Notes: generated by a model from the sequence alone, not told the origin. A stretch of DNA of 64,000 nt from an uncultured Rhodospirillales bacterium (GCA_903928895.1 CAIYSR010000093.1:143290-207289), one strand, 5' to 3'. Shown: positions 1 to 9,449, numbered from the stretch's first letter. Numbers and translations are program-made.

Positions 1-2
1 CC

Positions 3-572
3 GCGGTGAGGAGGGCCGTGATGGTCGAAATCGACGGCGAGGTGATCCGGCTCTGCAAGACTTTCATGTCCGCTATCGCTGGAGACGCTTGGCATGATCC
101 GCGTGCCGAGGTGATTGTCGGCGATGGGATCGATTATGTACGACGCGCCCCGAATGCCAGTTTTGACGTGATTATTGTAGACTCGACTGATCCGATCGGC
201 GTGGGCGAAGTGCTGTTCACCGATGAATTCTACTCCAATGCCGCCCGCATTCTGACGGCCGACGGTGTGATCGTTAACCAGTGCGGCGTTCCGGCGATGC
301 AGGCGGACGAATTGCGCGACACCAGCGCGCGCCGTGCTCAGTTTTTTGCGCATGTCGGTGCGTACGTGGCTGCGGTCCCGACTTATGTCGGCGGCTATAT
401 GACGCTGGGCTTTGCCTGCAAAGCGCCTGACTTCGACCAGGTCCCGGTCGAAACACTTCGGGCCCGGGCACAGGCCACCGGTCTGCTGGGAACAACTCAT
501 TACTGGACGCCGGAAATTCATGCCGGCGCTTTCCATCTGCCACCCTATATCGCCAAGCACTTGCCGCGCTAA
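3..572 (+). CDS. speE: Spermidine synthase, 5'-truncated by window edge
   Basis: This is the C-terminal part of a polyamine aminopropyltransferase, which transfers the aminopropyl group of decarboxylated S-adenosylmethionine to putrescine in the cytosol. The reading frame is open to the left edge, so the true start lies outside the window. The Rossmann-fold acidic loop (MVEIDGEVIRL) and the catalytic DSTDPIGVGEVLF segment are both present, followed by the usual YVGGYMTLGFA region. Its TAA stop overlaps the stop codon of the convergent fliP gene, leaving no room for a terminator between them. Identity is secure from the motifs; substrate choice among polyamines is not proven. Confidence 0.9.
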   Translation, partial: AVRRAVMVEIDGEVIRLCKTFMSAIAGDAWHDPRAEVIVGDGIDYVRRAPNASFDVIIVDSTDPIGVGEVLFTDEFYSNAARILTADGVIVNQCGVPAMQADELRDTSARRAQFFAHVGAYVAAVPTYVGGYMTLGFACKAPDFDQVPVETLRARAQATGLLGTTHYWTPEIHAGAFHLPPYIAKHLPR

Positions 573-1312
573 CCGCCTGAGAAGCTCTGCACCAGGCTGC
601 CGGCGACCAGACGCCAACCATCTACCAGAACGAAGAAGATGAGCTTGAACGGTAGTGATATGGCGTTCGGTGGCAGCATCATCATCCCAAGGCTCATCAG
701 GATGCTCGCCACCACAAGATCGATGACCAGGAACGGAAGGTAGACCAGGAAGCCAATCTCGAAGGCGCGGCGCATTTCGCTGACGAGAAATCCGGGGACC
801 AAGGCACGCCACGGCGTCGCATCGGCGGCCGGCGTGTCGCGGAAGTGGGCGAGATCAATGAAGAGTTGGAGGTCGTCGGAGCGGACGTTGGCGAGCATGA
901 AATGACGGAACGGTTCCGCTGCGTGTTTCAGGCCTTCTACATCATCGATACGGCCGTCCGACATCGGCTGCAGCCCAGTGGACCAGGACTGGTCGATCGT
1001 GGGCTCCATGACATGGAACGTCAGAAACAACGCGAGGCCGATCAGCACGACATTGGGTGGTGCGCCCTGTAGCCCCAAAGCATTGCGCAGCAACGACAAT
1101 ACGATGATAATCCTCGTGAAGGCGCTAACCATCACGAGCAGCGACGGCGCCAGGGATAGGGCGGTGACGAGGGCAGTGAGCTGCACCAGCCTTGATGTGG
1201 TACCGACGCCGCCGGTACCGCCGAGATCAATGGCAATGGATTGCGCCGCGGCGGGGATTGCGAACAGCATCAGGCCGACGATAAGCAAACCTCCGTGGCA
1301 AGGTCGCTTCAT
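569..1312 (-). CDS. fliP: Flagellar type III export gate protein FliP
   Basis: FliP is a core membrane subunit of the flagellar protein export gate, assembled with FliQ and FliR. The 247-residue product begins with a cleavable-looking signal (MKRPCHGG..., then a hydrophobic run ending AIPAAAQ), as FliP usually does. The conserved family core follows (SAFTRIIIVLSLLRNALG) together with the late transmembrane block (LVVASILMSLGMMMLPP). I chose the ATG at 1312 because it gives the normal signal peptide and overlaps the fliO stop by 4 nt, implying coupling. The gene runs opposite to the neighbouring flgB-flhB genes. Confidence 0.96.
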   Translation of the reverse strand: MKRPCHGGLLIVGLMLFAIPAAAQSIAIDLGGTGGVGTTSRLVQLTALVTALSLAPSLLVMVSAFTRIIIVLSLLRNALGLQGAPPNVVLIGLALFLTFHVMEPTIDQSWSTGLQPMSDGRIDDVEGLKHAAEPFRHFMLANVRSDDLQLFIDLAHFRDTPAADATPWRALVPGFLVSEMRRAFEIGFLVYLPFLVIDLVVASILMSLGMMMLPPNAISLPFKLIFFVLVDGWRLVAGSLVQSFSGG

Positions 1313-1578
1313 GCGCGGGGTTCCGCCGGGATGGACCAGGTGCTGAGCAGGATATCGCCGCCCCCGCCGGTCGCCAGCAACAGCCGCCGTCCGTTGCACT
1401 CGATCAAGTGCAGCCGGCGCTTCGCGTCGATGGGCAGATTGTCGAGCAGGATGATGTGGGTTCCCCGTGGGACGGCGCGGTTGAGGCCAAGCTTGCGCGC
1501 GAACCAGGCTGCCGCCAGCGCGATGGCGAGCACAGCGGCGAGGGCCGGCAATGCCAGGGCGAACTGAATAAGGCTCAT
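1309..1578 (-). CDS. fliO: Flagellar biosynthesis protein FliO
   Basis: This 89-residue protein has one N-terminal membrane segment (about residues 4-26) and a small cytoplasmic beta-rich domain containing RGTHIILLDNLPIDAKRRL and the conserved ending of the FliO family (LLLATGGGGDILLS). FliO is a short accessory factor that stabilises FliP during assembly of the export gate. It is directly upstream of fliP and overlaps it by 4 nt, the classic fliO-fliP order. Identification rests on topology, the LLLATGG motif and context. Confidence 0.88.
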   Translation of the reverse strand: MSLIQFALALPALAAVLAIALAAAWFARKLGLNRAVPRGTHIILLDNLPIDAKRRLHLIECNGRRLLLATGGGGDILLSTWSIPAEPRA

Positions 1579-1608
1579 GCGGCGACCTTTCTGGTGGTGG
1601 CGTGATTG

Positions 1609-1845
1609 TCAGGTACGAGCAATGAGGATCAGGTGAAGGTTATCGAGTTCGTCGGCGATATTCCGTAACTGGGTTTGGAATGCACGGCCTTGCGCGGCCG
1701 GGAGGTCCAACGCCTGAGCGCACAAGAACCCGACTAGATTGTCCAGACCCGTGAGATCGACGGAGCGGCCGGAGGCGGCAAGTGCCCGGGCCGTACGCAG
1801 GGTGGCCGCCACGCCGGCATGCAAATTCTCGATGGGGGGGGGCAT
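1609..1845 (-). CDS. Small protein of unknown function in flagellar cluster
   Basis: I do not recognise this product of about 78 residues. It looks soluble and helical, with segments such as AATLRTARALAASGRS and a C-terminal LRNIADELDNLHLILIA. It lies just upstream of fliO on the same strand and divergent from flgB, so a flagellar or chemotaxis role is possible but only by position. The ATG at 1845 is followed at once by nine C residues (three proline codons), a homopolymer that could slip. A GTG at 1917 would add 24 residues. Confidence 0.5.
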   Translation of the reverse strand: MPPPIENLHAGVAATLRTARALAASGRSVDLTGLDNLVGFLCAQALDLPAAQGRAFQTQLRNIADELDNLHLILIART

Positions 1846-1959
1846 CGTGCTCACGGGCAGCACGCTGCGCGGAAATAGTGAATTAATGGTTATCACCGCA
1901 ACGGAAGCGGATAACACTCCGTCCGATTAAGGATTTGGTAATGTTTGCGGCGCACAACA

Positions 1960-2379
1960 ATGGCCAGTCAACTCCGACCGGAGGCCGCCGTGACCATAGC
2001 CGGGATCTCGCTCTTCGATTTGGCCGAGCGTCGGCTGACTTGGCTCGACAACCGCCAGCAACGGCTCGCTCAAAATATCGCCAATGCCGACACTCCGGGC
2101 TGGGCGCCCAGTGATCTGGCGCCGTTCGCCGCAGATATTGGGAGAGTTCAGGGGGCTTTGCTGCGGACCGATCCGGGACATTTCAGCCCAAGCGGCGTGC
2201 CGGCGAGAGTTTCGGAGGCGCATATTCGCAATACTTCTGGCGAGCGCGCGCCGGACGGCAACGCTGTTTCGCTGAACGATCAACTCGCGCGATTGGCCGG
2301 GACCGAGACGGCACATGATCTAGCAACGGATATCTACCGGAAATACTTGGGCTTTTTTCGCCTCGCGATCGGCCGATGA
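1960..2379 (+). CDS. flgB: Flagellar basal-body rod protein FlgB
   Basis: FlgB forms the most membrane-proximal part of the flagellar rod. The product carries the signature N-terminal rod motif QNIANADTPGW at about residues 37-47 and the C-terminal helix (ATDIYRKYLGFFRLAIG). It is the first plus-strand gene of the block flgB-flgC-fliE-fliQ-fliR-flhB. I start it at ATG 1960, but a TTG at 1945 is also possible: an AAGGA at 1929-1933 lies 11 nt before it. The intergenic region to the left should hold divergent promoters. Confidence 0.93.
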   Translation: MASQLRPEAAVTIAGISLFDLAERRLTWLDNRQQRLAQNIANADTPGWAPSDLAPFAADIGRVQGALLRTDPGHFSPSGVPARVSEAHIRNTSGERAPDGNAVSLNDQLARLAGTETAHDLATDIYRKYLGFFRLAIGR

Positions 2380-2406
2380 TGGTGCTGAGAGGAGAGTTGA
2401 TACACC

Positions 2407-2814
2407 ATGGACATGACAACCGCGCTCGACATCTCGGCCCGAGGCATGCAGGCGCAGACAACCCGGCTTCGCGTGATCGCCGAGAATCTCGCCAACCAGG
2501 ATACCACCGGTAGCTCACCGGGCGGGCAGCCTTACCAGCGTAAAACTGTCAGCTTTCGCAACAACCTTGATCGGGCCAGTGGCGTCGCACTCGTCTCCGT
2601 GCAACAGGTCGGCCGCGACAAGAGCGCCTTCCCGCTGCGCTATGATCCGGGCCATCCCGCTGCCGACAGTAGCGGCTATGTCCGGACGCCCAACGTCAAT
2701 GCAATGATCGAGGTGATGGACATGCGCGAGGCGCAGCGGAGCTACAATGCCAATCTCGCGGTGATGCAGGTCGCGCGATCAATGATCTCGCGCACCATCG
2801 AGATGTTGAAGTAG
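2407..2814 (+). CDS. flgC: Flagellar basal-body rod protein FlgC
   Basis: FlgC is a proximal rod subunit exported by the flagellar type III system. The 135-residue protein has the rod N-terminus with TTRLRVIAENLANQDT and the conserved C-terminal helix (DMREAQRSYNANLAVMQVA) typical of FlgC. It follows flgB by 27 nt and precedes fliE by 5 nt, indicating a single transcript. Length matches the family. Confidence 0.96.
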   Translation: MDMTTALDISARGMQAQTTRLRVIAENLANQDTTGSSPGGQPYQRKTVSFRNNLDRASGVALVSVQQVGRDKSAFPLRYDPGHPAADSSGYVRTPNVNAMIEVMDMREAQRSYNANLAVMQVARSMISRTIEMLK

Positions 2815-2819
2815 CTCGC

Positions 2820-3125
2820 ATGGCGATCCCCGTTCTTACCGTTCGTCCTGCTGATGTTGCCTCCGCCTATCGCGGTGTGGATGCCGGGCAATTCGGGCTG
2901 GATAGAGGATCACCGTTCGGCACGATCCTCGAATCAGCCGTGAAGGGAGGGATCGCAACAGTTCACCAAGCCGAGGTCGCCTCCATGGCCGGGTTGAGCG
3001 GGAATGCCAGCGTGACCGACGTGGTGACCGCGGTTGCGAAGGCGGAACTCACATTGCAGACGGCGATGACGATCCGGGATCGGGTGGTCCAGGCCTACCA
3101 GGACATCATGAAGATGCCGATCTAA
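2820..3125 (+). CDS. fliE: Flagellar hook-basal body complex protein FliE
   Basis: FliE links the MS ring to the rod. This 101-residue protein has the family's long C-terminal amphipathic helix with TAVAKAELTLQTAMTIRDRV and ends in AYQDIMKMPI, the conserved terminus of FliE. It starts 5 nt after flgC stops. The N-terminal third is poorly conserved, as usual. Confidence 0.94.
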   Translation: MAIPVLTVRPADVASAYRGVDAGQFGLDRGSPFGTILESAVKGGIATVHQAEVASMAGLSGNASVTDVVTAVAKAELTLQTAMTIRDRVVQAYQDIMKMPI

Positions 3126-3217
3126 CAAATGATGACGAGGGGAAAATCCATATCGAAGCAAAATCGGATGATAGAACAACGAGCTGGGATTTGCACCACC
3201 AAAGGGAGGTGAGGGAG

Positions 3218-3490
3218 TTGCAGGAAGTCGAGATCGCGGGCCTGTTGCGCGAGGCGATGCTGGTCTGTGTCAAGCTAGCAGGGCCGCCGCTCGTCGTTGC
3301 GCTGGTAGTGGGCATCGTGATGTCCCTGGTGCAGGCGGTGACGCAGGTGAGCGAGCAGACACTAACGTTTCTCCCAAAAGTGGTGGCTATTTTCGGAACC
3401 CTCTTGCTGCTTGGGTCATTCATGATCGTGGCACTCGGTGATTTCACCCGCTTGGTCATGGACCGGATCGTCGCGATCGGCAGTCTGTAG
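3218..3490 (+). CDS. fliQ: Flagellar type III export protein FliQ (TTG start)
   Basis: FliQ is a two-helix subunit of the export gate. The 90-residue form has two transmembrane segments (LAGPPLVVALVVGIVMSL and VAIFGTLLLLGSFMIVAL) with the conserved QAVTQVSEQTLTFLPK between them. I place the start at TTG 3218 because a strong ribosome binding site (AGGGAGGTGAGG, 3203-3214) sits just upstream and because this gives the normal family length; an earlier TTG at 3191 would add nine charged residues and precede that site. Confidence 0.94.
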   Translation: MQEVEIAGLLREAMLVCVKLAGPPLVVALVVGIVMSLVQAVTQVSEQTLTFLPKVVAIFGTLLLLGSFMIVALGDFTRLVMDRIVAIGSL

Positions 3491-3499
3491 GAATTTGGT

Positions 3500-4267
3500 A
3501 TGATATCGGATCCAGCCGATCTTCCTGGCCTGGCATTCAGTTTCGTGATGGTGCTCGCCAGGGTCGGCAGCGCAGCCATGCTGCTCCCTGGCGTTGGCGA
3601 GGCCGAGGTATCGCCGATCATCCGCGCTGGATTCGCGATGGCGCTGGCGGCGTTGTTCCTGCCCGTTGCTGGGGGGGGGCTGGTGATGCCGAACGATGGA
3701 CCGATCGCGGCGCTGGCGGCGCTGGGTTGCGAGGCGGTGACAGGTTTGTGGATGGGGTGGCTCGTGCGCGTATCCATGCAGGTCCCGGCAATGGCGGGGC
3801 AGGTGATGGCGGCGGCGAGCGGCATGAGCAATGTCTTGCAGCCCGATGCTGAAGTCGGGCCGCAGAGCGCAGCCCTGGGACATGCGCTGGCGCTGGCGGC
3901 GCCAGTGGTGGTGTTCGCGAGCGGCCTGTATGCAATTCCGCTGCGGGCATTGGCTGGAAGCTATGAGGTGATTCCGGCCGGACATCTGCTGCCGGCGATC
4001 GAGTCGTCGGCACACGCGATCGGGGTGATCGGTCGCGGCTTCGCGGTTGCGCTGCAACTCGGCGGTCCGTTCGTTCTGGCGGGAACTCTGTGGCAGATGG
4101 GGTTTGGACTTCTGAGCCGTCTGGTGCCGCAATTGCAGGTGTATTTCGCGGCAATGCCGGGGCAGATCGCCGGCGGGCTGGTTCTGTTCTCGGCGATCAG
4201 TGGCAGCGTCCTGGCGGTCTGGCAGGACAGCATACTGGGCGAATTCCTTAACCTGCCAGGCCATTGA
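3500..4267 (+). CDS. fliR: Flagellar type III export protein FliR
   Basis: FliR, 255 residues, is the third core subunit of the export gate and is all-helical with five or six membrane segments. The family region around SMQVPAMAGQVMAAASGMSN is present, as is the C-terminal AAMPGQIAGGLVLFSAIS. The gene starts 9 nt after fliQ and ends 2 nt before the flhB ATG. A run of nine G residues (3671-3679) encodes three glycines inside the gene; a slip there would truncate the gate protein. Confidence 0.95.
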   Translation: MISDPADLPGLAFSFVMVLARVGSAAMLLPGVGEAEVSPIIRAGFAMALAALFLPVAGGGLVMPNDGPIAALAALGCEAVTGLWMGWLVRVSMQVPAMAGQVMAAASGMSNVLQPDAEVGPQSAALGHALALAAPVVVFASGLYAIPLRALAGSYEVIPAGHLLPAIESSAHAIGVIGRGFAVALQLGGPFVLAGTLWQMGFGLLSRLVPQLQVYFAAMPGQIAGGLVLFSAISGSVLAVWQDSILGEFLNLPGH

Positions 4268-4269
4268 GC

Positions 4270-5322
4270 ATGGCCGAGCAGGACGGCAAAACTGAAGCCC
4301 CAACCCAACGTCGGCTTCAGCAGTCCCGGGAAACTGGGGAGGCGGCCCTGTCACGCGAGTTCGTCACTCTCGCCGTGCTGGCGGGGGCACTGGTGTTGAT
4401 TTCGTATTATGGAGAGGGGATGACGCGTCGGCTTGGGGGCCAATTGGCCTGGTTGCTGGAAGCGTCCCACAGCCTCACGGTGGAGGAGGCGGTAAGTGTC
4501 GCCGGCACCGCGACGGTGTCGATCGTCGGGCCGGTCGGGCTGATCGTCTGCCTAACGGCGGCGTTTGCGACTTTTGGTCAGACGCGCTTCCTGTTGAATC
4601 CTGGGGCAATGCGACCGCGATGGGCTCGGCTTGATCCGCGCGCGCGGCTGTCCCGCATGTTCGGGGCCACGGCGCTGCTCGAAGTGCTGCGGGCGACCCT
4701 CAAGCTGGCGGTCGTCGCGTTCGGGGCCTGGCTGGCCCTGGCGGCGGCGATGCCGGGTTTGCTCGCCGCATTGTCCTGGACCACGGCGTCGCTCAGCGGC
4801 GAGATCCGGACGCGGCTCATCGCAATCGCTGTGGCCGTGCTCGGCGCGTTCGCGGTTCTGGCAACGCTCGATATCGTGAATGTTCAATGGCAGCACTGGC
4901 GTAAGCTGCGGATGAGCCGGCAGGAAATCCGTGATGAACACCGCGATGCCGAGGGCGATCCGTTGGTCAAGCGGCGAGTCCGCCAACTGCGGCAGCAGCG
5001 TTCCCGTCGGCGCATGATGGCGGCCGTGCCGAAAGCGACGGTGGTGCTGACGAATCCGACCCATTATGCAGTAGCCTTGGCGTATGATCCGGCGACGGGC
5101 GGCGCGCCGAAAGTTGTGGCGAAGGGAGCCGACGAGGTGGCTGTGCGGATCAGGGAAATGGCAGAAAAGCATCGGGTGCCGCTGGTGGCGAACCCGCCTT
5201 TGGCCCGTGCCTTGTTCAAGCTTGAATTGGGCGGGGAGATCCCCGCCGAGCACTATCGGCTGGTGGCAGAGATCATCGCCTACGTCTGGCGTCTGCGCGG
5301 CCGGGCGGCGGGGCGCGCATGA
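4270..5322 (+). CDS. flhB: Flagellar export switch protein FlhB
   Basis: FlhB controls the substrate switch of flagellar export from rod/hook to filament. The 350-residue protein has the N-terminal DGKTEAPTQRRLQQSRETG signature, four hydrophobic segments and a cytoplasmic domain with the self-cleavage motif NPTH at residues 262-265, preceded by the basic linker RRRMMAAVPKATVVLT. The ATG at 4270 gives the usual MAEQD start; a TTG two codons earlier overlaps the fliR stop. Its stop overlaps the next gene's ATG (ATGA at 5319). Confidence 0.96.
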   Translation: MAEQDGKTEAPTQRRLQQSRETGEAALSREFVTLAVLAGALVLISYYGEGMTRRLGGQLAWLLEASHSLTVEEAVSVAGTATVSIVGPVGLIVCLTAAFATFGQTRFLLNPGAMRPRWARLDPRARLSRMFGATALLEVLRATLKLAVVAFGAWLALAAAMPGLLAALSWTTASLSGEIRTRLIAIAVAVLGAFAVLATLDIVNVQWQHWRKLRMSRQEIRDEHRDAEGDPLVKRRVRQLRQQRSRRRMMAAVPKATVVLTNPTHYAVALAYDPATGGAPKVVAKGADEVAVRIREMAEKHRVPLVANPPLARALFKLELGGEIPAEHYRLVAEIIAYVWRLRGRAAGRA

Positions 5323-6932
5323 GGCGGCTGCTGGGTGGTACCTTGGGGCGATGGCGCGAACTGCTGCGCACCGTCATGATTGTGCGTCTCGCCGGCAATG
5401 GCGCGCGACCGGATGCGCTGATCGATCTGCTCGTGCGCGATGCGCCAGATGGCTGTCTGGTGCTGGACGCCGCCGGACGCGTGCTGCGCACAAATGCTGC
5501 CCTTCTCAGGCTGGCGGCTGGGGTTGACCTCAGCCCTGGTTCGGATGCGGCGTTGTTGTTCGAGCCGATTTCCCGCTCCGTGATCTGGCAGAAGGTGGTG
5601 CAACTCCTGCGCGGGCAGAGTGTCGAGGTCCGCGCCGAGCGGGCGTGTCTGGCCGCGGAAGGCGAGGTTCATGTACTGGTCAGCGCCGATCCGGTCGGAG
5701 ATGGCGCGATCGATGGCGTGTTGATCCGCTTCATCGACATCACGCCGCAAGCACGGCTCGAGGCCCAACTGGTGCAGAGCCAGAAGCAGCAGGCGGTGGG
5801 TCAGCTCGCCGGCGGGATCGCGCATGATTTCAATAACTTGCTCACCGCCATCATGGGCGCCGCGGATGCGATCGCGACTCGGCCGGGGATCGACCCGGAT
5901 ACGCTGGACGAGGCGACGCAGATCCAGAACGGGGCGGAGCGCGGCGCAGCGCTGGTGCGCCAACTACTGGCTTTCGGCCGCCAACAGACGTTGCAGCCGC
6001 GCGCTTTGGCGGTAAACGAGACCATCACTGCCCTGGCAAGCCTGCTGCGACGCCTGCTCGGCGAGGCGGTTCGCCTAGAGCTCGATCTCGAGCAGCCCGG
6101 CCGGGTGATCCGCGCCGACCCGACACAACTCGACCAGGTGCTGATCAATCTCGCCGTCAACGCTCGCGATGCCATGCCAGACGGCGGTGTCTTGATCCTG
6201 CGTACCGGGCATCTGACCCTCTATCGCGGCCGGACGACAGGAAGCGAGACCATTCCTCCTGGCCGCTATGTGACAGTCGAGGTGGCCGACACTGGAACCG
6301 GGATCGCGGCCGATGTGCTGCCGCGGATTTTTGATCCGTTTTTTACCACCAAGCGCGAGCAGGGCGGTAACGGGCTTGGACTGTCGACGGTGCAGGGCAT
6401 CATCCGGCAGTCCGAAGGGTATCTCACGGTCGACAGTTCGCCGGGGCAGGGCACTCGGTTCCGCTTACACTTCCCGCGGTGGGACGGTGCGGTCGATGCG
6501 CCCGTCGCGACCGCGCCACCATCAGTGCTGAACGCGCAGAGCGATGGTCGGGTGTTGTTGCTGGTCGAGGATGAGGAGCCCGTTCGACGTCTCGCGGCGC
6601 GCAGTTTCGAGCGCCGCGGCTGGACTGTACTGGCCGCCGAGAGTGGAGAGGCGGCGCTTTCCATGGTCGCGACGACAGATGGTCTGATTGCTGCCGTGGT
6701 GAGCGACATGGTGATGCCAGGGATGGATGGCGCGAGCCTCGTCCGGGCCCTGCGCAACCGGCCCGGCCTCTCGGCGGTGCCGGCAATATTGGTGTCGGGC
6801 TACGCCGAGGAGACGCTGCGGCGCGAGATCGGGACGCAGAGTACGATTTTCGTGGCCAAGCCATACTTGCCGCGCGATCTGGTTGAGCGCGTCGAGGCGG
6901 TTGTGGCCGGCAACGTGCCGAACGCGGTTTGA
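5319..6932 (+). CDS. cckA: CckA-type hybrid histidine kinase
   Basis: A 537-residue hybrid sensor kinase. A PAS-like domain spans about 35-145, the HisKA dimerisation helix carries the phospho-accepting H169 in GGIAHDFNNLLTAIMG, the ATPase has its N box (N281) and G boxes (DTGTGIA 324-330, GGNGLGLSTV 349-358), and a C-terminal receiver has D463 in VVSDMVMPGMDG and K514. The H-box sequence and the place between flhB and recA fit CckA, which feeds phosphate to ChpT-CtrA and governs cell cycle and motility in alphaproteobacteria. Unlike Caulobacter CckA, no clear transmembrane segment is visible and only one PAS is seen. ATGA overlap with flhB suggests co-translation. Confidence 0.85.
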   Translation: MRRLLGGTLGRWRELLRTVMIVRLAGNGARPDALIDLLVRDAPDGCLVLDAAGRVLRTNAALLRLAAGVDLSPGSDAALLFEPISRSVIWQKVVQLLRGQSVEVRAERACLAAEGEVHVLVSADPVGDGAIDGVLIRFIDITPQARLEAQLVQSQKQQAVGQLAGGIAHDFNNLLTAIMGAADAIATRPGIDPDTLDEATQIQNGAERGAALVRQLLAFGRQQTLQPRALAVNETITALASLLRRLLGEAVRLELDLEQPGRVIRADPTQLDQVLINLAVNARDAMPDGGVLILRTGHLTLYRGRTTGSETIPPGRYVTVEVADTGTGIAADVLPRIFDPFFTTKREQGGNGLGLSTVQGIIRQSEGYLTVDSSPGQGTRFRLHFPRWDGAVDAPVATAPPSVLNAQSDGRVLLLVEDEEPVRRLAARSFERRGWTVLAAESGEAALSMVATTDGLIAAVVSDMVMPGMDGASLVRALRNRPGLSAVPAILVSGYAEETLRREIGTQSTIFVAKPYLPRDLVERVEAVVAGNVPNAV

Positions 6933-6988
6933 CAGCCGCGGAGCGGCGGTGCTCAGTCGCGCCAGTTAAAGGGCCAACGGGAGGGATC

Positions 6989-7789
6989 ATGCGCCTTGCA
7001 AATAAGATCGCCATTGTCATCGGCGCCGGCCAGGGGCCGGGCGAGGGCATGGGCAATGGCCGCGCTACGGCGCTTCGCTTCGCGCAGGAGGGTGCGACGG
7101 TGCTGTGCGTGGACCGCGAACTCGGTTCGGCCGAGCAGACGGCGGCTATGATCGTGGCGGCCGGCGGTGGCGCAGTGGCGTTCGCGGCCGATGTGACGGT
7201 CGAGGCGACGCTGGCTGCCTGCATCGCGGATGCCATGGCGCGCTGGGGGCGGATCGACGTGCTGCACTACAATGTCGGCGTGTCCATCGCCGGCGGGGAC
7301 GCCTCGCCCACCGAGATCACCGAGGAGGCGTTCGATCGTATCCACGCCATCAACCTGCGTGGTCTGGTGATGTCGGTGAAGCATGTGCTGCCGATTATGC
7401 GGGCGCAGGGTACGGGCGTAATCCTTGCGATCTCCTCCGCCGCCGCGTGGCACAACTATCCGTACGTGGCGTACAAGGCGACCAAGGCGGCGATGATTGC
7501 CACCATCCAGCAGGTCGCGATTCAGAACGCGCGTTATGGGGTGCGCGCCAACGTGATCTTGCCCGGACTGATGGACACGCCGATGGCAGTGGATACCAGG
7601 GCGCGGAGCACCAACCGGTCGCGGGCGGAGGTAGCCGCCGAGCGCGATGCCAAGGTGCCACTGCGGGGCAAGATGGGGACCGCATGGGACGTGGCGAACG
7701 CGGCGCTGTTCCTGGCCTCGGACGAGGCGAACTTCATCACCGGCGTGGCCCTGCCGGTCGATGGCGGTACGGTCATCAACGTCGTTTGA
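6989..7789 (+). CDS. SDR family oxidoreductase
   Basis: A 266-residue classical short-chain dehydrogenase using NAD(P)H. The nucleotide-binding glycine motif is longer than usual (IGAGQGPGEGMGNGRA, residues 11-26), the NVG segment is at 95-97, the catalytic serine is at 149-150 and the YVAYK pair is Y159/K163. The C-terminus ends in the normal ITGVALPVDGGT. The start at ATG 6989 has GGGAGGG upstream. Substrate unknown. It stands alone between cckA and recA. Confidence 0.88.
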   Translation: MRLANKIAIVIGAGQGPGEGMGNGRATALRFAQEGATVLCVDRELGSAEQTAAMIVAAGGGAVAFAADVTVEATLAACIADAMARWGRIDVLHYNVGVSIAGGDASPTEITEEAFDRIHAINLRGLVMSVKHVLPIMRAQGTGVILAISSAAAWHNYPYVAYKATKAAMIATIQQVAIQNARYGVRANVILPGLMDTPMAVDTRARSTNRSRAEVAAERDAKVPLRGKMGTAWDVANAALFLASDEANFITGVALPVDGGTVINVV

Positions 7790-7811
7790 TCCCGGGGGTG
7801 CAGCGGTAATA

Positions 7812-7826
7812 GTTCGTATTTTGTTC
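7812..7826 (+). promoter_or_regulatory. LexA (SOS) box 1 upstream of recA
   Basis: The sequence GTTC-N7-GTTC (7812-7815 and 7823-7826) exactly matches the direct-repeat LexA operator known from alphaproteobacteria. It lies about 150 nt before the recA ATG. It indicates that recA is repressed by LexA and induced on DNA damage; this is inference from motif and position. Confidence 0.85.
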
Positions 7827-7844
7827 TTGCGCGACGTGATTGAC

Positions 7845-7859
7845 GAACATATAACGAAC
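7845..7859 (-). promoter_or_regulatory. LexA (SOS) box 2 upstream of recA
   Basis: GAAC-N7-GAAC (7845-7848 and 7856-7859) is the same operator read on the minus strand. The two boxes are in opposite orientation with 18 nt between them. Both fall in the 187-nt gap before recA, so two LexA dimers could bind here. Confidence 0.8.
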
Positions 7860-7976
7860 GAAAGGTTAATCTTTCTGCCGTCATTCCTTGCCTGGGTGTC
7901 GCCACGTGTGACAGACTCGCGCCCGACGGCGCAGGATGACTGACCAGCCGCACGCCGAACCCAGGAGACGGGACGC

Positions 7977-9025
<1,049 letters not shown>

Positions 9026-9029
<4 letters not shown>

Positions 9030-9445
9030 CCGGGATTCCCCTCTCCAGTGCCGATCTGGAGCTGATCGCGGCGGCGGAGGAGACCCTGAGCCGCCACTAC
9101 CGGCCGTTCTGGCATACTGTTGCTGCGGCCATCCGTGGCGGCGACGGAAGGATCTGGACCGGAATTCACCTTGGCGCCACAGTGGGGCGGATGGCGATCT
9201 GTGCCGAGCCGATTGCCTTCGGCCGCGCGATCCTGGAAGGCGACGGCACCGTCACGACCGGTGTGGCTCTGCGCCATCCCAAGCCGGAGGAGGCGGATCG
9301 CCGGATTGCTGTCGTCGCGCCCTGCGGCGCCTGCCGCGAGTTGTTTGCCGATCACGCGCCGGACGCCTGGATCATCATGCCAGGCCGGGAGGGACCGACG
9401 AAGATGCCAGTCTCGGCCCTGCTGCCGCTGCCCTACATGCGCTGA
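9026..9445 (+). CDS. Cytidine deaminase-like protein (apparent CTG start)
   Basis: This frame encodes a zinc deaminase of the cytidine / blasticidin S deaminase fold, about 139 residues. The zinc and catalytic residues are C59 and E61 in [11 protein letters not shown] and C100/C103 in PCGACRE; the N-terminal half ([17 protein letters not shown]) also fits the family. No ATG, GTG or TTG exists in frame before GTG 9182, which would cut off the N-terminal 52 residues. A CTG at 9026 overlaps the recA stop (CTGA) and has GGAGG at 9014-9018, seven nt upstream, so I take it as the start. Substrate not determined. Confidence 0.75.
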
Positions 9446-9449
9446 TGCC

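Noticed and set aside
1927..1941. TTAA-N7-GTAA before flgB, like a CtrA site
   Set aside because: One mismatch to TTAA-N7-TTAA and the position, almost on the start codon, is poor; too weak to report as a site.
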